Below the pieces are notes generated by a model that ran no database searches, was not told the DNA's origin, and was given only the letters and a program-made list of their open reading frames with translations. Below, one piece after another: positions 1 through 10,393 of a DNA stretch of 22,500 nucleotides (position 1 is its first letter; every line of letters starts with the position of its first letter). This DNA is from Dictyostelium firmibasis (Eukaryota > Evosea > Eumycetozoa > Dictyosteliales > Dictyosteliaceae). Position numbers and translations under genes: made by a program. The stretch is taken from NCBI GenBank assembly GCA_036169595.1, contig CM069767.1, forward strand, positions 1,510,001-1,532,500. The letters run 5' to 3'.

Positions 1-209
1 TTTTATTAGAACTTTTTGTGGTTATATGAAAAAAAAATTATTATTTTTAAAAAAAGTAAATAAATTATTAAAAAAAATAAAAAAAAAACTCAACCAAAAT
101 GTGTGTATATTAAAAAAAAAATTAATATTGGGGAGTTATTTTTTATTTTAAAATTTTTTTTTAATAATCTTTTTTCACATTTTTTTTTTTTTTTTTTTAA
201 TTTTTTTTT
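1..209. promoter_or_regulatory. AT-rich upstream region of the S9 peptidase gene
   Basis: No gene is seen. The stretch is nearly pure A/T, with a T-rich tract directly before the ATG at 210, which is typical of Dictyostelium promoters and leaders. The octamer TGTGGTTA at 17-24 is one of four copies of this word in intergenic DNA of the window. A promoter role is inferred from position only. Confidence 0.4.
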
Positions 210-2445
210 ATGAAAACCTTTGATTTCTTTATTTATTTTTGTTTATTTTTCTTTTTTTTAATCTTTGTTATTTTTGGTGACCACAAAAAACAAAATTCTA
301 ACAACAACATTCTAATAATGAATGATACAAATAAAAACTTAATTTCAGTAGATTTGGTTGTTAATAATAAAGATTCTAGATATCTTGAAAGTTTCAAACC
401 TTCCAACAATGATTTCTCTTTATTTTTCGAAATGATTCCCGAGGAACAAGCAAGATCAACTTTAATTCAAATTGATAATAATGGTAATAGAATGTAACTA
501 TTTAAACAATATTAATAATAAAAGAATGAAGTTTATCAAATTACTAATTCCAAAAATTATAAAAAAATTTTAAAAAAGTGATTTAATACCAAAAGAATTT
601 AATATAATCAGCTCAATAATTGAATATGGTGGTAATTCAATAACAATTATAAATGAACCAAAATCAAATAATGATGAAGAATTTCTAATTTTATTCTCTG
701 AATGTGATACCCAAGAACTATATTTATATCATCCTTTTAAAGTAAATGATAAACCAAAGAAATTAACATTCAAAAAAAATAACAACACTGATTCTACAAA
801 TGGTGGTAATAAATTAAGATTTTCAAGTGGTACTGTTGATAAAGCTAATGAAAAAGTAATTATGGTTTGTGAAGATCATACTGATGAAAAAGTGGTTTTA
901 CATTATTTGGTTGAAATTAATTTAAAATCCAATGAAATTGAAACCATTGAAAAAGGAAATGATTTTTATTCTTATCCAAAGTTTTATGAATACAAAAATG
1001 AATTGTTGTTGGCCTATGTTTTTTGGAATTTTCCAAATATGCCTTGGGATAATTCAAATGTTTGTATAAAGAATTTAAAAACCAATGAAACCATTAACAT
1101 TAGTCAAGGTTATGAAGAATCTGTTTTAAATCCCATTTGGAGTGAATTTGATGATTGTTTATACTTTATCTCTGATTTAAATGGTTATTGGACAATTCAT
1201 AAATATGATTTAAAAACTAAACAAAGAAGTCAAGTGATTGAATCAGAATTAATTAACTTTAAAGAGATTGGTGAACCAATGTGGTATTTTGGTAGAAGTT
1301 ATTATGGTTTCATAGCACCTACAAAACTAATTGCTTCATTGGCAGATTATGGTTTGGTTATTTTCAATATTGAAACTAATCAAGTTGAACAAATAATTAG
1401 AAATCAATTTTCTCATGTCAAATCAATAGTTGCATCACCATCTCTATCCACAGCTTTATTTATTGGTGGTTCTCCAACTGTAATGTTTTCACCAATCAAA
1501 TTAACCTATGACAATCAATCGAAAGTTTGTGAATTTAAACAACTTTTAAAAGTTAAAGGTGGTGAATCAATTAATGAATCAATGATTTCAGTACCAATTG
1601 AAATTGAATTCAATACATCAAGTAAATCTGATGGTTTAATCGAAAAAGCTTTTGCATTTTATTATCCACCATCAAATACTGCTACAAACTCTTCAATGTT
1701 ACCACCATTATTGGTAAAATCACATGGTGGTCCAACTGATAGAGCATATTCTGTGCTAAATTTTGAATATCAATATTGGACAAGTAGAGGATTTGCTATA
1801 TTAGATGTAAACTATAGAGGATCAAGTGGGTTTGGTAAAAGGTATAGAAAACTTTTAAATAGAAACTGGGGTCTTTATGATAATGCTGATTTGGTAAATG
1901 GAGCATTGCATATCGTTAATATGGGATTGGCTCATAGAGATAAACTATTTATTGATGGTGGATCAGCAGGTGGTTATGCAACCTTGTGTAGTTTAACATT
2001 TTATGATATTTTTAAAGGTGGTTGTTCCTATTATGGAGTAGCGGATTTGGAAACACTTTTCAAAGAAACTCATAAATTTGAAAGTAGATATCAAGATATA
2101 CTCATCACTGAAATGAAGCTTGATGAACCAAATGGTGAGTGGAAAAGAATTTATAGAGATAGATCACCAATTTATCATTTGGATCTATTAAAATCACCAA
2201 TTGCTCTATTCCATGGATTAGAAGATCATGTAGTACCTTACAATCAATCTGTATTTATGTATGATCATCTAAAATCTAAAGGTTTACCATCAATTATAGA
2301 ATTGTTCACTGGTGAAGGTCATGGTTTCCTCTCAAAAGATAATATCATAAAATGTTTAGAATATGAATATATCTTTTTTTGTAAATTATTAAACCAATTA
2401 CCAATTGGTATAAAATATCATAATAATAATACAATTTTATCATAA
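210..2445 (+). CDS. S9 family serine peptidase (acylaminoacyl/dipeptidyl-peptidase-like), two exons
   Basis: Predicted join(210..493, 579..2445), 716 aa. The intron 494-578 (GTAACT...AAAAAAG) is inferred: the frame upstream of the ATG at 862 stays open back to 574, and joining at 579 gives the family-like stretch SSIIEYGG. The C-terminal half is a clear alpha/beta-hydrolase of the prolyl oligopeptidase family. It has the nucleophile motif GGSAGG (Ser about 557), an acidic residue in GLEDHVVP (Asp about 644) and the catalytic His in GEGHGF (His about 676). The N-terminal half matches the beta-propeller of S9C-type enzymes, which limits access to small peptides. Residues 6-22 form a Phe-rich hydrophobic segment, suggesting a signal peptide or anchor, so it may act in the secretory or endolysosomal system. 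Substrate is unknown. Starting at 862 would lose much of the propeller. The gene ends in TAA. Confidence 0.88.
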
Positions 2446-2519
2446 ATCAAAAAATAAAAAAAAAAAAAAAGAGAAATTAATTAAAATAAATTAATAATTA
2501 TAATTTTAACTAATTGTTT

Positions 2520-3804
2520 TTATTCCTTTTTGTTATATGATAACAATAATTCTAAAGTTTGAGGTTTCTTTTTCATTTTTAAGATTCTAATATCAACACC
2601 TCCAAAACCAGGATTTAAATGGGCAGTTTTAATCTCTTCAATTTCGAAATAATTATGCACTTTACTTAAAAATATTGATTCTGCAGACATTTGTCTATTT
2701 TCATAACCTAAATAAATAACAGTATCAGCTGGTTCAAGTAATGCTGATGCAAATAAATAATCCTCACTTTTTGGATCTTCATCATCTTCCTTTTTCTTTT
2801 TAATTGATTTCTTTTTCTTTTTCTTTTCTTTTGATTCTGAAATTACCCTTGTATCTTTTGGTTTAATTATAGATTCATCATTTGTCTCTGTTGATGTATT
2901 AGTTGATTTGTTTATTGTAGTTGTAGTAGTTGTAGTTGTAGTTGTAGTTGTAGTAGAAGTGGTGGTAGTTGTATTATTATTATCATTATTATTATTATTT
3001 TCATTACTATTATTATCTTGATCATTATCTTCATTATCTTCACTATCATCTTTTTCGCCTAATTTTAATTTCTCTAATAGTTCTTGTGGGATTTCACCAT
3101 TATTTGCATCGATTTGCTCGATGATATCACTATATTTACTTTTTGGTTTTGGGTGAAATGAAGATAAATCTAACAATGATTTTAAGAGTAAATCAATGCA
3201 ATGATCTTCATAGATTAAATCTGAACCAATGATCATATCATAGGGTGCTTTAAATTCAGAGTTTGATAAATCATCACCCCACCATAACTCTGAAACTTTG
3301 GTTTTACTTAAATCTGTTAAATTATTTTTAACATTAAAATCTAAAATATTGTGCATTGATTTTTGTTCTGTAATTGTAATATTTGCTCCCATTTTCGATA
3401 AAACAATACCTGTTAATCCAACACCACCACCTAATTCTATAATTCTCTTTCCTTTTAATCCTTCTCTACCAATAACAATTTCAAAGAATTTTGACATTAC
3501 AATTGCCTTTTAAAAAAAATAATAAATAAAAAAAAACCATTAGAATTATTAAAACTAATAATAATAATAATAATAATAATAATAGATATTTTAAAAAAAA
3601 AATTACAGTGTCCCAAAGAGTTGCATTTATTTTAACATCACCAAGCTCTGATTGTTTAATAGTTAAGGTTTCAAATTCAAATGGATATAAAAATGGTTGA
3701 GTAAATCGCTCGACATAATCCCAAGAACGTGGTAAATGAATAGTTTGACTGATCTCTAACTTCTTTTTATGTTGCTCTTGTTTATTATATGATCTTCTAC
3801 CCAT
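2520..3804 (-). CDS. METTL21-type protein-lysine methyltransferase with low-complexity insert
   Basis: Minus strand, exons 3804-3607 and 3506-2520, 394 aa; intron 3507-3606 (GTAATT...AAAAG), phase 0. The join recreates the family signature WD-T-AIVMSKFFE. Motif I of the SAM-binding Rossmann fold is ELGGGVGLTG (about residues 90-99), the acidic ribose-binding residue is in ITITEQ (E about 113), and the DxxY-type motif is in DMIIGSDLIY (about 156-165). These are hallmarks of family-16 methyltransferases (METTL21, EEF1AKMT3, VCPKMT), which methylate lysines on chaperones or translation factors. Between this core and the conserved C-terminal part (VIYLGYENR...) lies an insert of about 130 residues rich in Asn, Thr, Asp and Lys, which widens the usual 220-290 aa to 394. 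The exact protein substrate cannot be told. Ends in TAA. Confidence 0.85.
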
Positions 3805-4262
3805 CTTTTTTTATTTGTTTTCAAACTTTGGTAAAAAAAATATTTGAATGTTGGACTATTTTTTTAACGTAAAAATAAATTTTCATTTTTTTTTTTTTTT
3901 TTCCCAAATTTTATTTTTTATTTTTAATTTTTTATTTAATTTTTTTTAAAAAAACAATCATATGTAATTAAACAAAGAAATTATGTAGGTATTTTAAAAA
4001 ATAATATTTTAAAGGTAAAATCCAACAAAAAAATTATTTTGGTTCAAAGTTCGATGATTTCACCAAAAAATGTTTTCCAGAAAAACCTTTTTTTTCTCAA
4101 TTTGTTTGGAAATGGATGGTTTTTTTTTTTTTTTTTAATGTATATATTTATTTTGTATATTTTATTTTATATTTAATGATGTATTTTATAATTATTATTA
4201 TTATTATTTTATTATTTTCAATATATATTTACATGGAATTGAATTAGTTTTTTTTTTTTTTT
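3805..4262. other. Intergenic region, promoter side of the methyltransferase gene
   Basis: No gene found. It holds the upstream region of the methyltransferase gene and the downstream region of the Lys-rich gene, both on the minus strand. Most is poly-T/poly-A, but 4015-4100 is a less AT-rich patch that includes the word GTTCGATGATTTC. It has no open frame of note and no tRNA-like fold that I could build. It may be regulatory. Confidence 0.4.
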
Positions 4263-5057
4263 TTAATAAGAGAGTGAATCAAAAAGTGAAAAAGATTTCT
4301 TTGGTACTTCAGTTTGTTTACAGGTCTTTTGTAAATCTACAAATTTAGAGAAACATTTGGATAGACCTCTTTCTTGGCATTGGACGAGATTAGTGAGGTA
4401 TTGATTCCAACAGATTTCAGATTTTAATTTAGCGATTGATGTATCCTTTAAAATACGACACTCCAAACCAGATGGACCACTTGGACAATTGACAAACATC
4501 ATACATGGAGCAAATCTTGATACTGATGTTGCAGAAGCATCTAAAATACTTTTGGTATTTCTAATTTCAACAACTGTTCTATCTTCTTTTTCTTTCTTCT
4601 CTTTCTTCTCTTTCTTTTCTTTTGATTCATCATCGTCATGTTTCTTTTCCTTTTTATCCTTTTTATCTTTTTTATCTTTTTTGTCTTTTTTATCTTTTTT
4701 ATCTTTCTTATCTCCCTTATCTTTTTTATCCTTTTTATCTTTTTTATCTTTTGTACCTTTTTGTTCTTTTTTGAGAGCTTTCTTTTCCTTTTTCAATTGT
4801 TTCTTTTCTTTTTTAGATAATTCTTTGGTTTCTTTTTTATCCAATGGCTCCAATGTACTGAATGCCATTGCAGAGAGGTTTACAAACATTTTGGCAAAGA
4901 AAGCACAATTGTCCATTAAAGTTTGTTTATCAGTAGTTTTAAATGGTGTATTCTCTGGTACAATGTATTTGGAATATAATTTAATTGTATCTGCATTATC
5001 AGCTAATGAAATAACTGGTGGTACAACAGTTGTTGGTGTTGATTCTGATTCTGTCAT
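4263..5057 (-). CDS. Lys-rich protein with KKD repeat and twin CX10C C-terminal segment; function unknown
   Basis: Single-exon gene, 264 aa, ending in TAA. Residues 1-75 are ordinary sequence with no clear domain. About 75-165 is a highly charged tract, mainly a repeated Lys-Lys-Asp triplet followed by KKEK repeats, likely an extended, strongly basic rod or helix. The last 100 residues are non-repetitive and Cys-rich: CMMFVNC, then LEC, then CWNQYLTNLVQC and CFSKFVDLQKTC. The last two pairs have the spacing C-x10-C-x7-C-x10-C, close to a helix-loop-helix CHCH fold. I recognise no named family. The lysine tract could bind acidic partners or nucleic acid. The T-run upstream of the ATG is typical for the genome. 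The long open frame on the opposite strand is a mirror of the repeat and not a gene. Confidence 0.75.
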   Translation of the reverse strand: MTESESTPTTVVPPVISLADNADTIKLYSKYIVPENTPFKTTDKQTLMDNCAFFAKMFVNLSAMAFSTLEPLDKKETKELSKKEKKQLKKEKKALKKEQKGTKDKKDKKDKKDKGDKKDKKDKKDKKDKKDKKDKKEKKHDDDESKEKKEKKEKKEKEDRTVVEIRNTKSILDASATSVSRFAPCMMFVNCPSGPSGLECRILKDTSIAKLKSEICWNQYLTNLVQCQERGLSKCFSKFVDLQKTCKQTEVPKKSFSLFDSLSY

Positions 5058-5412
5058 TTCTTTTTTTTTTTTTTTTTTTTTTGAATAATAAAATTATATT
5101 TTTTTTTTTTTTTATAAAAAGCAAAACTAAATTTTTTTATTGTGATTGGAATTTATTGTGAAAATAATAAAAAAAAAAAAAAAAAAAAAAAAAAATTTAT
5201 AATTTTTTTTCTCCACCTTGTTGTTCATTTAAATTTAATAAAAAAAAAAAAATTAAAAAAAAATTAAATTTAAATCAAAAAAATCAATTGCTTTTTTTTA
5301 ACAATATTTGCAGAAATTCTGAAATAGATAATAATATCAAACAAATTTTATTTTTTTTTATTTTATTTTTTTTATTTTAAAATAAAACATTTTTCTTTCT
5401 TATTTTAGTCAT
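5058..5412. other. AT-rich intergenic region with a long inverted repeat
   Basis: No gene is seen. This is the promoter side of the Lys-rich gene and the downstream side of the next minus-strand gene. It consists mostly of poly-A and poly-T runs. A perfect 13-bp inverted repeat made only of A and T has arms at 5227-5239 and 5263-5275; in DNA this AT rich, chance is a reasonable explanation. Confidence 0.35.
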
Positions 5413-6728
5413 TTAAATAAAAATATTTATTAAAATTATTATTAAAAAGAGAATATTAAATGAATCTAAATAATTTTGAATTGAAGTTCCCAAAGAAGAA
5501 GAATTATTATTATCATCATTATCACCACTATTTTGATTAGATTTTTCATACCATTTATTATTAATAATTAAAGAACAAGTTGGATGTTGAAAATCAGGTA
5601 TTGGTTGTTTGAAACAATTGAAATTTGAAACATAAAATAAATCCAAATAGTCGGTGGAGACATAGGTAAATTCGTTCAAGTTTGGTAATGTTAAACCAAA
5701 TATTTCGTTTATATAGTTTTCAGAATCGAAAACTGCTGCACGACCATTCAAAGGTTGGAATAATTGATTCAATGGTTTACCACGAACATTTACAAATTGA
5801 CAATGTGACATTAACTTTTCGAAATAGTCATTACATATTGCAATTGATTTACCTTTTGAAATATCCTTTTCAATATAATGAATAGTATTATCACCACCTG
5901 GTCCAAATCCATTACCACCACCACCACCATAACTGGTATCAATTGTTGGATGTTTAAAGGTTGATGATTTTATATAGAATAAAGGTTCATGATTAGGATC
6001 ACTTTCAATTCTATAGAGTAAATCATCGTGAAAATCTCTTAGAATAGTTCTATGATCTTGTGAACATTTAAAACATTGTAGTTGTTGTAATTGTGATAAA
6101 CAAATCTTTACACTTTCACGTGAATCTATAACATCCAATTCATTGGATAATGTTTCTAGATCGGGTGTATTTCCATTATCTTCAACTATTTTAAATCCAC
6201 CACCTAATGATGAATTGGTTCTACAATCAAATAATCCACCAAATATACTAGTATTTAATCTTTCACTCGTTATATAATCCATTGTAGATTTAAATTGATC
6301 ACTATTAATTTTTAAACAACAACTTAATGAATTTTTATCTGATATATCTGTACAATTATTCGGAAAATATGACTATTTATTTTTTAAAAAAATAAATAAA
6401 TAAATGTTTTAAATTAATAGAAATAATAAAATTAGAGAGAAAAAAAATAAATAAAAAAATAAAAAAAACATACAACTGAATTTTCGATTAAAGTTGAAAC
6501 TGGTTCATAAAAATATTGATTGTTTTTTAAATAATATGAAGAATCACTTAAATTACCATAACATATGAATGGTATATCCTCTATATTTGTAGGTATTTCC
6601 ATATGTCCAAAATCACTATTACTATTACTATTTATCTCAGTTGTTGATAAAGATATTGATGACTTTACTGAAATTGATATAAAATAAATAATTAAAAATA
6701 GTTTGGTTTTATTTTTTAATATATACAT
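5413..6728 (-). CDS. Secreted Cys-rich protein, probable GPI-anchored surface protein
   Basis: Minus strand, exons 6728-6474 and 6372-5413, 404 aa; intron 6373-6473 (GTATGT...AAATAG), phase 0. The N-terminus has a basic stretch then a hydrophobic core (LFLIIYFISI), a good signal peptide. The C-terminus has a Ser/Gly/Asn-rich linker (NNSSSLGTS) followed by a short terminal hydrophobic stretch (FNILFLIIILINIFI) with nothing after it, the layout of a GPI-attachment signal. The body has many Cys (CC, CFKC, AIC..., SHC, FNC, TSC-type), as in disulfide-rich extracellular domains. The piece AICNDYFEKLMSHC weakly recalls the C-x-x-Y-...-C segment of folate-receptor-like proteins, but I would not assign that family. 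Likely exported to the cell surface; ligand unknown. Ends in TAA. Confidence 0.75.
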
Positions 6729-6853
6729 TTTTCGGTTTTATTTATTTTATTTTTTTTTTATTTTTTTTTTTTTTTTAATACAACATGTAAATCATTATTT
6801 TTTTTTTATTTTTTTTTATTTTTTTTTTATTCAAACTCGGTTTAATCTATAAA

Positions 6854-6885
6854 TGGTGAATTTAGTGATTGTGGTGAATTTAGTG
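6854..6885. repeat. Perfect 14-bp direct repeat (TGGTGAATTTAGTG x2)
   Basis: TGGTGAATTTAGTG occurs at 6854-6867 and again at 6872-6885, one 18-bp step apart. In otherwise A/T homopolymer DNA this looks like a paired factor-binding site or a small tandem duplication. It lies about 130-160 bp upstream of the GPI-type protein gene. Confidence 0.6.
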
Positions 6886-6887
6886 TA

Positions 6888-6912
6888 AAATTTGGTACAC
6901 AATACCGAATTT
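6888..6912. repeat. Imperfect inverted repeat around GGTA-CACAA-TACC
   Basis: AAATTTGGTA at 6888-6897 faces TACCGAATTT at 6903-6912 with a 5-nt spacer and one mismatch in ten pairs. It directly follows the paired direct repeat, so the two together may form one regulatory module. Confidence 0.5.
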
Positions 6913-7404
6913 GTGTGAAAATAAAAATAAAAAAACTAAAAAAAAAAATAAAAAAACAAAAATTGAAACAATTCAAAATTAAATTAAAAAAAAATAATTT
7001 TAGATGTAACCACAAAAAAAAAAAAGTGTCGAGAAAATTCAAGACATTGGATATTTTTGTATAATATTATCAAATATTTCGATTCACATTTTTTTATGAA
7101 AAAAAAATATAAAAAATAAAAAATTAAAAAATTATTAATAATAATAATAATAATAAAAATAAAATAATAATAATAACAGTAATAATAATAGATAGCTTAA
7201 TTTAAAATAAAATTTATTTGAAAAAAAAAAAAATAAAAATAAAAATAAAAATAAATAATAAATCTTTTTAAGTAAAAAAAAAAACAACAAAAAAAATGAA
7301 AATTTTTTTTTTTTAAAAAAACGAAACTTTTTTTTTTTTTTTTTGAATATTTTCATTGGTGTGTCGTTCTTTCGATTATTCATTATTAAAAAAAAGAAAA
7401 AAAA

Positions 7405-9595
7405 ATGTCAAAAAGATCAACCATTAGCAAACCAGATGCACCAATTTCTTTAGAAACATTATCTAAAACCTCAAGAAGAGATAGTACAATTGATTTAAAA
7501 TCAATTTTAAAATTACAACAAAGTACACCAAAAAGAAAGAGAGCACCAACCAAAAAAGTAGAAACTCCAGCACCAGCTGAAAAAACACAATTACCACAAC
7601 CATCACCATTATCGTCAGAAAAAACCGATGAAACCAAAGAACAACCAACTACACCAAAAACCAAAACCACAACACCACAAAAACCAACACCAAAATCAGA
7701 ATCAAAACCAACACCAAAACCTGTAACCCCATCATCAAACAAAAAATCAACACCATCCTCATCAAACAAATCCACTAATGAAAAGATTACTACACCAACT
7801 AAAGGTGATAATGTAGCAACATCATATCCATTAACACCAGTTTCAAGTGAAGAGGGTAAATTCGATTCAACACCAATTAAAATTCAAACTGATTCACCAA
7901 TTGGAAAGGATACAAAAAATAACAATAATAGTAATAGTAATAATAAAAGATCAATTCAAGAAACAGATGATATTATCAATAAAACACCAATTCACAATTC
8001 AAAGAAAATTAAACCAGATACACCATTCCCAAATGAATTAAAATCAAAATCAAACTCAAACTTTGAATTTAGAGTACCAGATATTAAACCAACTAAAACT
8101 TCAAGTAATTTATCAAAAGTTTTAAATAAACTTGATACAACAGTATTACCACCACCTTCATCTTTACCATCTACTACCAAAACTACAACCACCAAGGAAA
8201 AAACACCAACAAAAGATGTACAAACCATTAAAGAACAAACACCAACCAAAGAGAAAACACCAGTTAAACAAACACCAACCAAAGATAATAAAGAAAAAAC
8301 ACCAGTTAAACAAACACCAGTTAAACAAACACCAACTAAACAAACACCAGTTAAAGAAACTCCAACTAAAGAAACACTAGTTAAACAAACACCAGTTAAG
8401 GAAACACCAGCTAAACAAACACCAATTAAACAAACACCAATTAAAGAAAAAACACCAGCTAAAGAAACACCGGTTAAAGAAACACCAATTAAAGAAAAAA
8501 CACCAGTTAAACCAACCCCTGTCAAAGAAGCACCAATTAAAGCAACCTCAATTAAAGAAACAACACCAATTAAAGAAAAAACACCAATTAATCATGCTCC
8601 AGCTAATCAAATACCAACTAAACAAACGCCAATCAAACAAACAACTTTAGCTAAACAAACACCAACTAAAGAAAAGACACCAATTAAATCAACTCCATCC
8701 AAAAAAACTCCATCAAAATTGCCAAATAAAGAGATTAAATCAGAGGATGAGAGTGAAGAAGATGGCGAGGAATTAGATGAATCATATGATGAATTAAACT
8801 CAAGTGAAAAAGGCGAGGATGAAGGAGAGGTTGAGGGTGAGGAAGAGGAATTGGAGGATGAAGAAGGTGATCAAGTCGATGAAGAAGAAGAAAATGAGGA
8901 TGAAGAAGAATTAGAGGGTGAGGATGTTGAAGCTGAAGAGGAATTAGTAGATGATAAGGATGAAGAAGATGATGATGATGAAGACCAAGAAATGGAAGAT
9001 GAAGATGATGAAGAAGAAGATGATGAAGACCAAGAAATGGAAGATGAAGATGATCAAGAAGATGAAGATGAAAATACAATTAAGGAACTTGATATTAACT
9101 TTTTAAAAGCTGTAAATAGTAATAAGTAAGTGGCATGTGATTACATTAAATAATTTTGCACTGAAAAAATCATTTTAAATTCACTTTAAACTAATACATA
9201 ATCATTATTACTACCTGTATCTATTATTTTTAAAAATAATTAACAATAGAGATTCAATTAAAAAGAGTCAATTAGAAAATAAAAGAAAAATAGAAGAACA
9301 ACTTTTGGAAAAACAATTAAAAGAAAAGAGAGATAGAATTAAAAAGAAAAGAGAGGAAAGAAGAGCCAAAGAAAATCCATCATTTATTAAAGCAGTATCA
9401 ATTGGAAGTGTTGATGAATATATCTTTAATTTAACAAAATCATTTAAACAACAAAAAGAAATTGAAAGAAAAGAGAAAGAAGAAAAAGTTTTATCTTCCT
9501 CAAGTAAAAAAGTTAGAGAATTCAAGAAATTTAAAGCAATCACCCGTGGTAGTCGTCAAAAAGTTTCAAAAACTTCATTTTTAAATAGAAAATAA
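7405..9595 (+). CDS. TPxK-repeat, acidic and basic low-complexity protein, probably nuclear; function unknown
   Basis: Predicted join(7405..9125, 9250..9595), 688 aa; intron 9126-9249 (GTAAGT...CAATAG), with AA+A rebuilding a Lys codon. In order: a basic, Pro/Thr-rich N-terminal part with PKRKR (possible nuclear signal); about residues 260-435, a run of roughly two dozen TP[VTIA]K units; about 445-570, an almost purely Glu/Asp tract that includes an internal near-duplicate around 8980-9053; and in exon 2 a Lys/Arg-rich, probably helical end with the non-repetitive segment NPSFIKAVSIGSVDEYIFNL. TPxK fits the CDK consensus [S/T]-P-x-[K/R] and resembles histone-H1-like basic repeats. The make-up recalls nucleolar or chromatin proteins such as Nopp140 or nucleolin, but no named domain is recognised. 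Ends in TAA. Confidence 0.8.
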
Positions 9596-9710
9596 ATTAA
9601 AAATCAAATAAATTAATTCATTGGAAAAAAAAAATATATATAAATAAAAAAAAAACAAATTTAAAAAAAAAAATAGAAATAAAAAAAAGATAATTATTAT
9701 TATTGTTACC

Positions 9711-9714
<4 letters not shown>

Positions 9715-9742
<28 letters not shown>
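9715..9742. repeat. TA dinucleotide microsatellite
   Basis: An uninterrupted (TA)n run of roughly a dozen units sits between the 3' ends of two convergent genes, just before the TAA of the minus-strand gene. It is likely length-variable between strains. Confidence 0.8.
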
Positions 9743-9745
<3 letters not shown>

Positions 9746-9751
9746 CATTTT

Positions 9752-10393
9752 TTATTTTACTTTATTAATTCTCTTTTTAATAGATTGAACTTTTTCTTTT
9801 TCTTTTCCATTTTCTTCCTCTTCCTCTTCCTCTTCCTCTTCGTCATCATCGTCACTATAATTATTATTATTATTTTGAGCACCGTTTACTTTTTTATTAC
9901 TTATTATACCATTATCAGCTAACCATTTATTTATTGAGTTTTTAGTGTCAGTGATTTGATCAGGGAAGAAATAACAAGTTTCAGTTACACCAATTTTAAG
10001 TCCATCAGAATAATCGATTGCCAATTTATATAATGGTTTCTTTTCTTCTTTAATATGTTGAACTATTGCACCATTAATTTGATCCAATTCCAATATCATT
10101 TTTCTACCGGGTTGCATAGTTATTACATCTATTATATTTCTATACTCCATTATCATCTTTCTCTTTTTAATATTGAATTCAATATGATACTCTTCATGAA
10201 TACCCAATAGTCCAATCAAGATAAAAGTAACAACGAATACAACCTTTGAAACTTTTATGAAAAGTTCATCACTAGTATGAAGTATTGATGGTAAAAACCC
10301 AATTGATGCAATTGCTAATCCCATTGACCATTCCTTTAATCTATTACTATGAATTATTATTAATTCATTTGATGTTGTTTTAATGATTTTCAT
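9752..10393 (-). CDS. CYBC1/EROS-like membrane chaperone
   Basis: Single exon, 213 aa, ending in TAA. Two hydrophobic segments (about 22-40 and 46-65) are followed by a soluble, PH-like part and an Asp/Glu tail (about 180-195) with a basic end. The core resembles human CYBC1 (EROS) as I recall it: EWSMGLAIASIGF against SWSLLVGILSIGL, a charged HEEYHIEF at the end of TM2 against WEEAIFD, and LDQINGAIVQHIKEE against LHDVRDVSVEEEK. EROS is an ER-resident chaperone needed for stable gp91phox/p22phox, the phagocyte NADPH oxidase core, and is related to plant Ycf4. Dictyostelium has NADPH oxidases, so a similar role is a fair inference. The human protein is 187 aa; the extra length is the acidic tail. 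This is recognition by eye, not a search. Confidence 0.72.
   Translation of the reverse strand: MKIIKTTSNELIIIHSNRLKEWSMGLAIASIGFLPSILHTSDELFIKVSKVVFVVTFILIGLLGIHEEYHIEFNIKKRKMIMEYRNIIDVITMQPGRKMILELDQINGAIVQHIKEEKKPLYKLAIDYSDGLKIGVTETCYFFPDQITDTKNSINKWLADNGIISNKKVNGAQNNNNNYSDDDDEEEEEEEEEENGKEKEKVQSIKKRINKVK

Larger units (their letters stand above)
6729..7404. promoter_or_regulatory. Divergent promoter region between two oppositely oriented genes
   Basis: This stretch separates two divergent genes, so it should hold both promoters. No gene is seen; long T and A tracts dominate near both starts. The region 6840-6912 is less AT rich and carries structured repeats, listed separately. TAACCACA, the reverse of TGTGGTTA, lies at 7007-7014. 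A short (AAT)n array lies near 7137-7155. Which element serves which gene cannot be told. Confidence 0.5.

Noticed and set aside
4035-4100. Possible tRNA or snoRNA because of GGTTCAAAGTTCGATGATTTC
   Set aside because: The B-box-like word does not fit the consensus, no cloverleaf or C/D box pair could be built.
4489-5088. Long plus-strand frame rich in Ser and Phe opposite the Lys-rich gene
   Set aside because: It is the mirror of the KKD repeat (FLS triplets); it has no independent support.
7992-8525. Minus-strand frame with GV-rich repeats
   Set aside because: Antisense of the TPxK repeat array.
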